Assembly (NCBI RefSeq): GCF_000421545.1
Contig: NZ_ATXF01000007.1
Span: 357,605-421,604, forward strand
Source of the DNA: Agromyces italicus DSM 16388
GTDB lineage: Bacteria > Actinomycetota > Actinomycetes > Actinomycetales > Microbacteriaceae
Direction: 5' to 3'
Length of the DNA stretch: 64,000 bases
Of this stretch, positions 58,144 to 64,000 are shown piece after piece. Below the pieces are notes generated by a model. That model did no database searches, was not told where the DNA came from, and worked only from the letters and a program-made list of their open reading frames with translations. Every line of letters begins with the position of its first letter. Positions within the stretch are counted from its first letter, which is position 1. A program made the position numbers and the translations under genes.

Positions 58144-59378
58144 GCACCACCGTCGCGGGGCCCACCCTCGCCGAGTTCCACGACGCGCGCGAGGTCGTCG
58201 CGCGCGTCGCACGGCAGACCCCGATGGAGTCCTCGCGATACCTCGAGCGGCTGTTCGGCGCCCCGGTTCGCCTCAAGTGCGAGAATCTGCAGCGCACCGG
58301 TTCGTACAAGCTGCGCGGTGCCTACAACCGGCTCGCCTCGCTCTCCGCCGACGAGCGGGCGCGCGGTGTGGTCGCGGCGTCGGCGGGCAACCACGCGCAG
58401 GGCGTCGCCTATGCGGCGCGCGAGCTCGGCATCCGCGCCACGATCTTCATGCCGGTCGGCGTCGCCCTGCCGAAACTCGAGGCGACGCGCGCCTACGGCG
58501 CCGACGTCATGCTCGCCGGCGCCTCGATCGGCGAGACGCTCGATGCGGCCGCCGCCTTCGCCGACGAGACCGGCGCGGTCATCATCCCGCCGTTCGACCA
58601 TCACGACGTCGTCGCCGGTCAGGGCACGCTCGGTCTCGAGATCCTGGAGCAGGCGCCCGACGCGACGACCATCGTGGTGCCGATCGGCGGAGGCGGGCTC
58701 GCGGCGGGCATCGCGAGCGCCGTCAAGCAGCAGGCCGCGGCCGAGGGGCGCACGATCCGAGTGATCGGCGTGCAGGCGGCGAACGCCGCTCCGTACGTCG
58801 CCTCGCTCGCGGCCGGATCGCCGCAGCAGGTTCCCGTCGTTCCGACGATCGCCGACGGCATCGCGGTGTACCGCCCCGGCGCCTTGAACTTCGAGATCAT
58901 CCGCGACACGATCGACGAGATCGTCACCGTCGGAGAAGACGACATCGCCCGGGCGCTGCTCGTGCTGCTCGAACGGGCGAAGCTCGTCGTCGAACCGGCG
59001 GGTGCGGTCGCCGTCGCCGCGATCATGACGGGCGCCGTGCCGAACGACGGGCCGGCGGTCGCCGTGCTCTCGGGCGGCAACATCGACCCCCTGCTCGTTC
59101 AGCGCGTGATCGCACACGGCCTCGCCGCATCGGGCCGCTACCTCACGGTGCGGATGGGCCTGCCCGATCGCCCGGGCCAGCTCGTGCGTGTCGCAGAACT
59201 CGTCGCGGGGACGCACGCGAACGTCGTCGAGGTGATGCACACCCGCCACGGGCGCGGCATGCAGATCTCCGAGGTCGAGATCGACATCTCGGTCGAGACG
59301 CGCGGCCCCGAGCATCGCACCGAGGTCGTCGAGGTGCTCCGGCGCGCGGGCTACTCGCCCGTCGTGCTCGACGACTGA
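58140..59378 (+). CDS. ilvA: Threonine ammonia-lyase
   Basis: PLP enzyme (412 aa) converting threonine to 2-oxobutyrate. The PLP Lys is in NLQRTGSYKLRGAYNRL near residue 61. AASAGNHAQGVAYAA near 80 contains the substrate loop, and PIGGGGLAAGIA near 181 is the phosphate-binding glycine loop. The C-terminal part (about 330-412) is an ACT-like domain with YLTVRMGLPDRPGQLVRVAELV and HTRHGRGMQISEVEIDI, in parts. The start is TTG 58140, overlapping the previous stop, with GAGGAGA at 58124-58130. The family fits either isoleucine synthesis or threonine catabolism. Confidence 0.92.
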   Translation: MSTTVAGPTLAEFHDAREVVARVARQTPMESSRYLERLFGAPVRLKCENLQRTGSYKLRGAYNRLASLSADERARGVVAASAGNHAQGVAYAARELGIRATIFMPVGVALPKLEATRAYGADVMLAGASIGETLDAAAAFADETGAVIIPPFDHHDVVAGQGTLGLEILEQAPDATTIVVPIGGGGLAAGIASAVKQQAAAEGRTIRVIGVQAANAAPYVASLAAGSPQQVPVVPTIADGIAVYRPGALNFEIIRDTIDEIVTVGEDDIARALLVLLERAKLVVEPAGAVAVAAIMTGAVPNDGPAVAVLSGGNIDPLLVQRVIAHGLAASGRYLTVRMGLPDRPGQLVRVAELVAGTHANVVEVMHTRHGRGMQISEVEIDISVETRGPEHRTEVVEVLRRAGYSPVVLDD

Positions 59379-59421
59379 GCAGTATCCCGCAGCCCGTGAC
59401 GAGGCGGCGAGAGAGCGACGA

Positions 59422-59448
59422 AGAGCGGATGCCGGTGGCATCCGCTCT
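59422..59448. terminator. Bidirectional intrinsic terminator between ilvA and greA
   Basis: Perfect 12-base stem AGAGCGGATGCC (59422-59433) with 59437-59448 around a GGT loop, between two convergent genes. Confidence 0.85.
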
Positions 59449-59470
59449 CGTGTGCTTGCTGCCGGAGCGC

Positions 59471-59962
59471 CTACTGGCCGCCCCAGGTGTCGACGGCGGT
59501 GATCTCGACGGCGATCTCGCGGCCGTTCGGCGCGGTGTAGCTCGTCTTCGCGCCGACCGCGAGGCCGAGGATCGCGGCGCCGAGCGGCGACTGCTCGCTC
59601 CACACGTCGAGCTCGGAGTCGCCCGCGATCTCGCGGCTGCCGATGAGGAAGCTCTCTTCGTCGCCGGCGATGATCGCCGTGATGACGGTGCCCGACTCGA
59701 CGATGCCCTTCGACGCGGGGGCCTCGCCGACCTCGGCGGTCTTCAGGAGCTCCTTGAGCTGCCGGATGCGGGCCTCGATCTTGCCCTGTTCGTCCTTCGC
59801 GGCGTGGTAGCCGCCGTTCTCCTTGAGGTCGCCCTCCTCGCGTGCCGCCTCGATGCGCTTCGCGATCTCCTCACGACCGGTGGTCGAGAGCTGCTCGAGT
59901 TCCGCCGCGAGGCGGTCGTGGGCCTCCTGGGTGAGCCAGGTGACGGTGGCGTCCTGCGCCAT
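59471..59962 (-). CDS. greA: Transcription elongation factor GreA
   Basis: Protein of 163 residues that rescues backtracked RNA polymerase by stimulating transcript cleavage. The N-terminal coiled coil includes GREEIAKRIEAAREEGDLKENGGYHAAKDEQG (in parts, residues ~29-60) with the acidic tip residues D-L-K-E-N. The C-terminal FKBP-like domain has SPLGAAILGLAVGAKTSY and ends in AVDTWGGQ. ATG 59962. The DUF4307 gene follows upstream in the same orientation, a common actinobacterial pairing. Confidence 0.95.
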   Translation of the reverse strand: MAQDATVTWLTQEAHDRLAAELEQLSTTGREEIAKRIEAAREEGDLKENGGYHAAKDEQGKIEARIRQLKELLKTAEVGEAPASKGIVESGTVITAIIAGDEESFLIGSREIAGDSELDVWSEQSPLGAAILGLAVGAKTSYTAPNGREIAVEITAVDTWGGQ

Positions 59963-60057
59963 GATGCACACTCCTGTGTAGGGGACAGCCCGTTTCGGGG
60001 ATGGGCACGCCGGATAGACGTGTCGCCCCGAACCACGTTCAGGGCGAATGCCCCATG

Positions 60058-60480
60058 TTAGGTGAGCCAGCAGTTGTAAATCAAACCAGTGTTCGCCTCC
60101 TGGGCGGTGCGGACGGTCTCGGTGAGGGCGCGGATGTGCTGGTCGGAGGCCGGAACCTCGATGACCTTCCAGCCCACGACGGTGAAGTCCTCGTTCAGCG
60201 CCTGCACGATGCAGGCGGTCTCGTTGCCGGGCGGCACCGAGAGGTTCCAGCTCACCTCGACCGAGCGCTCCTCGTTCATGAGGCGGTGGCCGGTGTCGGT
60301 CACCTCGAGTTGCGGCTTCTGCCCGTCGAGGCCGGCCCAGACGACCCACGCGACGAGCACCACGGCGAAGGCGATCGCACCGCCGACGAGAAGGAATCGG
60401 TCGCGGGAGCGGTGACGGCGGGTACGCCCGTACCGGTCGTCGAGTTGAGCGCTCGCCGGCGCGTCGGTCTGGGTGGGCAC
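60058..60480 (-). CDS. DUF4307-domain membrane protein
   Basis: Protein of 140 residues. A basic cytoplasmic stretch (DDRYGRTRRHRSRDR) precedes one membrane helix at about residues 33-53 (FLLVGGAIAFAVVLVAWVVW). An exported domain of about 85 residues follows, with two cysteines (ETACIVQALN near 96 and the terminal NCWLT). VSWNLSVPPGNE and VVGWKVIEVPAS match the DUF4307 family. GTG 60480 has AAGGAG upstream. The function is unknown; it is typically found beside greA. Confidence 0.9.
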   Translation of the reverse strand: MPTQTDAPASAQLDDRYGRTRRHRSRDRFLLVGGAIAFAVVLVAWVVWAGLDGQKPQLEVTDTGHRLMNEERSVEVSWNLSVPPGNETACIVQALNEDFTVVGWKVIEVPASDQHIRALTETVRTAQEANTGLIYNCWLT

Positions 60481-60506
60481 CCGGGCTCCTTCGAAGGTGG
60501 ATCGAC

Positions 60507-60512
60507 TAGGCT
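60507..60512 (+). promoter_or_regulatory. -10 box (TAGGCT) of a symmetrical divergent promoter, rightward
   Basis: TAGGCT faces right towards the small membrane protein gene at 60569. It is paired 6 bases away with an identical box facing left (60519-60524), so the two -10 elements form an inverted repeat. Confidence 0.5.
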
Positions 60513-60518
60513 GCTTCA

Positions 60519-60524
60519 AGCCTA
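60519..60524 (-). promoter_or_regulatory. -10 box (TAGGCT) of a symmetrical divergent promoter, leftward
   Basis: TAGGCT on the minus strand, 38 bases before the DUF4307 start, leaving room for a leader with AAGGAG. It is the mirror image of the rightward box at 60507-60512. Confidence 0.5.
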
Positions 60525-60568
60525 ACGCCGCCCCATGAAGACCGTGTCCGTCCTTGAAAGGCTCCCCG

Positions 60569-60898
60569 ATGCTCGTCGACTCCGTCCGTTCTCTGCTGCT
60601 CCCGGCGAGCAGCTTCGTCGCCGAGAAGGACGAGTTCGACCCGAACACGGTGACCCCCGGGGTCATGGGCTTCGTCGTGACGTTCCTCGTCATGGTGGCG
60701 GTGCTCCTGCTCATCCTCGACATGGTGCGCCGCATCCGTCGCACGAACTACCGGGCGCAGGTGCGCGCCGAACTCGAGGCGGAGGCCGCGGCCGAGGCGG
60801 CCGCAGCCTCCGAGGCTGCGTTCGGCGACGCCGACGGCCAGGCGACGGATGCCTCGGGGCGGGCGCCGCGCGACGAGGACGACCCGAATCGGGGCTGA
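60569..60898 (+). CDS. Small single-pass membrane protein
   Basis: Protein of 109 residues. One membrane helix lies at about residues 33-55 (GVMGFVVTFLVMVAVLLLILDMV). A basic RRIRRTNYRAQVRAE segment follows, and then an Ala/Glu-rich helix and an acidic tail. The positive-inside rule puts the C-terminus in the cytoplasm. Similar small proteins sit opposite the greA-DUF4307 pair in related genomes by my recollection. No function known. ATG 60569 is used; a TTG at 60554 is the only longer option. Confidence 0.8.
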   Translation: MLVDSVRSLLLPASSFVAEKDEFDPNTVTPGVMGFVVTFLVMVAVLLLILDMVRRIRRTNYRAQVRAELEAEAAAEAAAASEAAFGDADGQATDASGRAPRDEDDPNRG

Positions 60899-60901
60899 AC
60901 T

Positions 60902-61705
60902 TCAGCCGACGTGGTACGCCGGCGCCATGGCGATCAGCAGCGTCGCCGTCCAGTGGCACATGAACGCCAGCACCGTGCAGGTGTGGAAGATCTCGTGGAA
61001 CCCGAAGACGCCGGGCCACGGGTTCGGTTTCTTGAAGCCGTAGACGATCGCGCCGATCGTGTAGAGCAGGCCGCCGACGATGACGAGCACCATCATCGCG
61101 ACGTTCGCCGCGAGCAGGTCGCCGAGGTACATGACCGCGGCCCAGCCGAGCAGCAGGTAGAGCGGAACGTACAACCAGCGCGGCGCCGTGATCCAGAACA
61201 CGCGGAACCCGATGCCGAGGAGCGCCCCGCCCCAGACGATCGAGAGCAGGAGCCAGCCCTTCGCGGGCGGCAGCGCGAGGATCGCGAGCGGCGTGTACGT
61301 GCCCGCGATCAGCAGGAAGATGTTGGCGTGGTCGATGCGCTTCAGCACGACCTTCGTCTTCGGCCCCCAGTCGAAGCGGTGGTACAGGGCCGAATTGCCG
61401 AACAGCAGCATCGAGGTGAGCACGAACACCGCCGAGGCCCACTTCGCCGGGGCGCCCTCGGCGAGCACGATGAGCACGACGCCGGCGACGATCGTGACCG
61501 GGAAGGTCACGGCGTGGATCCAGCCGCGCCACGTCGGCTTGACCTCGTCGGCGTGGCTGAGCGAATCGTCGAGCAGCGGGATGTTCGGCAGATCGGGGCC
61601 GTGCTCGTCGCGTGCGATCGCGATGTCGGCCGGGTCGTCGGGAGCGACCGGTCGCGTCAACCCTTCGACGAGGTCGGCGGGTTCGCGGGGTCGTTCGGGG
61701 GTCAT
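60902..61705 (-). CDS. Hemolysin III/TrhA-family membrane protein
   Basis: Seven-helix membrane protein (267 aa) of the PAQR/hemolysin III group. A hydrophilic N-terminus of about 60 residues precedes the first helix. Conserved residues are GNSALYHRFDW near 107 (the SxxxH motif), RIDHANIFLLIAGTYTP near 126 (the HxxI segment) and the C-terminal GFHEIFHTCTVLAFMCHW near 240 with metal-binding His residues. ATG 61705 is supported by the -10 box exactly 6 bases upstream. An in-frame GTG at 61711 is less likely for that reason. Confidence 0.92.
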   Translation of the reverse strand: MTPERPREPADLVEGLTRPVAPDDPADIAIARDEHGPDLPNIPLLDDSLSHADEVKPTWRGWIHAVTFPVTIVAGVVLIVLAEGAPAKWASAVFVLTSMLLFGNSALYHRFDWGPKTKVVLKRIDHANIFLLIAGTYTPLAILALPPAKGWLLLSIVWGGALLGIGFRVFWITAPRWLYVPLYLLLGWAAVMYLGDLLAANVAMMVLVIVGGLLYTIGAIVYGFKKPNPWPGVFGFHEIFHTCTVLAFMCHWTATLLIAMAPAYHVG

Positions 61706-61711
61706 GGTCAC

Positions 61712-61717
61712 AGCGTA
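61712..61717 (-). promoter_or_regulatory. -10 box (TACGCT) for the TrhA-type gene, leaderless
   Basis: On the minus strand TACGCT ends 6 bases before ATG 61705 and decides that start over the GTG at 61711. Confidence 0.55.
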
Positions 61718-61768
61718 GGGCCTGGCCGATCACGGTCGCCTGTGAGTTCGGCGGCGTCGGCGAAGGGG

Positions 61769-61774
61769 TAGCGT
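61769..61774 (+). promoter_or_regulatory. -10 box (TAGCGT) for uppS, leaderless
   Basis: TAGCGT ends 6 bases before the GTG start at 61781. Confidence 0.6.
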
Positions 61775-61780
61775 AGTGCC

Positions 61781-62566
61781 GTGCAGACGAGCGATCAGCC
61801 CCTCGGTCGCGGGATCCTCTACCGGCTCTATCAGAACCGGCTCCGACGCGGACTCGACCCCGCGGCCCTCCCGCGCCACGTCGCGATGATCATCGACGGC
61901 AACCGCCGCTGGGCGAAGCAGCTCGGCTTCGAGACGGCCGCGCACGGCCACCGCGCCGGCGCCGCGAAGATGCGCGAGTTCCTCGAGTGGTGCGACGACG
62001 CCGGCATCTCGACGGTCACGCTCTACCTGCTCTCGAGCGACAACCTCGGCAACCGTCCGAGCGACGAGCTCGCCGACCTCATCGAGATCATCGCCGAGCT
62101 CGCCGAGGAGCTCAGCCACTACCGCGACTGGCGGGTGCAGCACGTCGGCAGCGACACGGGCCTGCCCGAACCGCTCGTCGCCGCGCTCGACGCGGCCGAG
62201 CACCGCACGGCCGACAAGCGCGGCCTCCATGTCAACCTCGCGGTCGGCTACGGCGGTCGCAAGGAGATCACCGACGCGATGCGCTCGATCGTCGCCGCGC
62301 ACCACGCCGAGGGCCGCAGCCTCGACGACCTGGCCGAACGGCTCACGCCCGACCTCATCGGCGAGCACCTCTACACGGGCGGTCAGCCCGACCCCGACCT
62401 CGTGATCCGCACCTCGGGCGAGCAGCGTCTCAGCGACTTCATGCTGTGGCAGTCGGCGCACAGCGAGTTCTACTTCGTCGAGGCGCTCGGACCCGACCTC
62501 CGCAAGGTCGACTTCCTCCGCGCGCTCCGCGACTACAGCAAACGCCATCGCCGATTCGGCGGGTGA
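61781..62566 (+). CDS. uppS: Isoprenyl transferase (cis-prenyltransferase)
   Basis: Builds the long-chain polyprenyl diphosphate carrier used in cell-wall synthesis (261 aa). The catalytic Asp and phosphate loop are in MIIDGNRRWAKQLGF near residue 37. GHRAGAAKMREFLEWC follows, TLYLLSSDNLGNRPSDEL is near 83, and the C-terminal RTSGEQRLSDFMLWQSAHSEFYF (in parts, near 208) is the family end motif. The chain length made cannot be told. It is probably leaderless. Confidence 0.95.
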   Translation: MQTSDQPLGRGILYRLYQNRLRRGLDPAALPRHVAMIIDGNRRWAKQLGFETAAHGHRAGAAKMREFLEWCDDAGISTVTLYLLSSDNLGNRPSDELADLIEIIAELAEELSHYRDWRVQHVGSDTGLPEPLVAALDAAEHRTADKRGLHVNLAVGYGGRKEITDAMRSIVAAHHAEGRSLDDLAERLTPDLIGEHLYTGGQPDPDLVIRTSGEQRLSDFMLWQSAHSEFYFVEALGPDLRKVDFLRALRDYSKRHRRFGG

Positions 62567-62645
62567 CCGGCGGAACTCCGAGCGGCCGGGCTGCGCGGCA
62601 TCCCCGGTTCTGCAAGGATGTTCGACGGAGAAGGGGGCACATCAC

Positions 62646-63764
62646 GTGACCATCGACGATTTCAACGCCGGATTCACGGAAGAACCCGGCTACCTCGACT
62701 ACGGCCGGGTGGGTCCGCTCTCGACGGCCGCCGCCGAAGAGGTGCTCGCGTTCACGCAGGTGCTCCAGCGCGCGCGCCACGGCAGCATGGACGCGTTCTC
62801 CGAGCAGGACGGACGAGTGCGTGCCGCCGCCGCGGCGGTGACCGGCTTCACCCCCGAGCAGATCGTCTTCGAGCCGAACACCACGACCGGCATCATGCAC
62901 GCGATGTTCGGGCTCACCGGTGGCGTGCTGCTCTCGGCCGAAGAGTTCCCGAGCCTGCCGATCGGCGCCGTTCGAGCGCAGGAGGCGCTGCACACGGTGC
63001 AGCCCGTATGGCTCGAGACCGACCACGGCAAGGTCACGCCCGGCCAGATCCGCGAACAGCTCGAGCAGAACGTCGCGGCCGTCGCGGTGAGCCTCGTCGA
63101 TTCGCGTACCGGCTACCTCTGCGACATCGAGGGCATCCGCCAGGTGATCGGCGACCGGCTCCTGGTCGTCGACGCGATTCAGGGCTTCGGCGTCGTGGAT
63201 GCCCCGTGGGAGGCCGCCGACGTCGTCGTCACCGGTGGGCAGAAATGGTGCCGCGCCGGCTGGGGCACAGGCCTGCTCGCGCTCTCCGACCGGGCGCTCG
63301 AGCGGCTGACCCCCGTGTTCTCGGGATTCAGCGCAACTGAAGAGGCCGAGCCCTGGGGGCACGTGCCGCCGCCCGCGCCCGACGCCCGGGCCTACCGCAT
63401 CGCCAACCCCGACCCGCTCGCCCAGGCGCGGCTCGCAGCCGCTCTCGAAGAGATCGCCGAGACGGGCGTCGCCGCGATCAACGCAGCCATGGCCGAGCGG
63501 GTGAGCCGCGCGATCGAGCTCGCCGACGAGTACGCGATCGCCGTCGTCTCGTCGCGCGACGAGCAGGAGCGGGCCGGCATGGTCGTGCTCGAGCCGCCGG
63601 CCGAGCAGGTCACCCTGCTCACGGCGTCGCTGCACAATCACGGCGTCACCGCGACGACCCGCCTCGGCCAGGTGCGGCTCTCGATCCACTCCGCGACCTC
63701 CGACGAGACCTTCGAGATGCTCCGCGCCGCGTTCGTCTCGTACTCGACCGCGGCGAGCTACTAG
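62646..63764 (+). CDS. Class V aminotransferase-fold PLP enzyme
   Basis: Protein of 372 residues. VFEPNTTTGIMHAMFGL near residue 77 is the PLP phosphate-binding region. VSLVDSRTGYLCDIEGI near 150 and VVDAIQGFGVVDAPWEAADV (in parts, near 176) hold the PLP-contacting Asp and Gln. VTGGQKWCRAGWGTG near 196 contains the PLP Lys. The fold is that of cysteine-desulfurase/isopenicillin-epimerase-like aminotransferases. There is no conserved Cys loop for desulfurase activity, so a transaminase, lyase or epimerase is more likely. GTG 62646 has GAAGGGGG upstream. Confidence 0.85.
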   Translation: MTIDDFNAGFTEEPGYLDYGRVGPLSTAAAEEVLAFTQVLQRARHGSMDAFSEQDGRVRAAAAAVTGFTPEQIVFEPNTTTGIMHAMFGLTGGVLLSAEEFPSLPIGAVRAQEALHTVQPVWLETDHGKVTPGQIREQLEQNVAAVAVSLVDSRTGYLCDIEGIRQVIGDRLLVVDAIQGFGVVDAPWEAADVVVTGGQKWCRAGWGTGLLALSDRALERLTPVFSGFSATEEAEPWGHVPPPAPDARAYRIANPDPLAQARLAAALEEIAETGVAAINAAMAERVSRAIELADEYAIAVVSSRDEQERAGMVVLEPPAEQVTLLTASLHNHGVTATTRLGQVRLSIHSATSDETFEMLRAAFVSYSTAASY

Positions 63765-64000
63765 ACGGGCTTCGTTCGCGGTGAACCGCCGGGCGCCGAG
63801 ACCCTGAACCGGGGCGGTCCCCGTTACCTTCTTCGTGAGCCTTCTCGGCGGCAAGCTGAGGGGCGACGGCCTGCCGGGCCCGGCATGATTACTGCCCCCT
63901 GTCGAAGTCATGATCTGGGGGGTGTTGTCACCGGGCCTGGTCTGGCAGTGCGTGATCGCTGATAGGGGCTGGGCCCGGAGACAGATCCGAGGTCATTCGT
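63765..64000. other. Unassigned right-edge sequence
   Basis: No open frame begins here. The composition is less GC-rich from about 63880, with TGATTACTG, AAGTCATGATC and GATCGCTGATAGGGG. The last bases (GACAGATCCGAGGTCATTCG) look like a ribosome-binding region in front of a gene that starts beyond the window. It could be the left end of an insertion element or simply a promoter region. It cannot be settled here. Confidence 0.3.

Noticed and set aside
60535..60963. ATG at 60535 opening a 142-codon frame
   Set aside because: It is another frame of the small membrane protein gene and has the Arg/Gly composition of a shadow frame.

Overview
High-GC actinobacterial chromosome, most likely a member of the Microbacteriaceae (Agromyces-like). 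This is inferred from the strong GC3 codon bias, frequent GTG starts, many 4-bp ATGA/GTGA gene overlaps, -10 boxes of the TANNNT type placed about 6 bases before start codons (leaderless mRNAs), and gene order typical of the group (metG-tatD-rsmA-ispE-ABC-F; glmU-prs; rplY-pth; mfd; mazG-eno-ftsB-DUF501; greA-DUF4307; uppS). Species identity cannot be proved from the window.

Layout. 1-2 kb: end of a TetR regulator and a protein O-mannosyltransferase diverging from rsmI. 3-11 kb: quinone oxidoreductase, then metG, tatD and rsmA, a frameshifted small gene, ispE and an ABC-F ATPase. 11-14 kb: methionine-type importer metQ-metN-metI. 14-20 kb: MarR regulator, tRNA-Gln, glmU, prs, fadD and a small HTH protein. 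20-24 kb: VOC protein with a MarR-type operator, DUF202 membrane proteins, and gnd diverging from gluconate kinase. 23-27 kb: rplY, a lipoprotein gene sandwiched between rplY and a decayed second copy of the rplY 3' end, pth and an extended RNase HI. 27-34 kb: mfd, nhaA, lysE-type exporter, mazG. 34-38 kb: ABC-2 exporter, hisS and a DUF559 endonuclease-like gene flanked by palindromic repeats. 38-44 kb: eno, ftsB-like gene, DUF501, S8 protease, type II NADH dehydrogenase. 44-47 kb: an odd tRNA with a leucine anticodon, then a lower-GC islet of small unknown genes, a truncated ppx copy and intact ppx. 47-54 kb: TetR-MFS-deaminase/aldolase-lactone oxidase operon, and a TetR-controlled ABC exporter. 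54-64 kb: lemA and M48 protease, YcaQ-type glycosylase, AI-2E transporter with ilvA, greA, DUF4307, TrhA/hemolysin III, uppS, a class V aminotransferase, and an unassigned right edge.

Most of the window is ordinary core chromosome: translation (metG, hisS, rsmA, rsmI, rplY, pth), envelope precursors (glmU, ispE, uppS), central carbon (eno, gnd, prs) and DNA upkeep (mfd, rnhA, mazG, ycaQ). The unusual material is (a) a class I-shaped tRNA with anticodon UAA and the small-gene islet behind it; (b) two partial gene duplications left as pseudogenes (rplY tail, ppx tail); (c) several families of long intergenic hairpins, one of which flanks a DUF559 gene on both sides; and (d) a frameshifted conserved gene upstream of ispE. 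No CRISPR array, prophage, rRNA operon or complete insertion sequence was seen.
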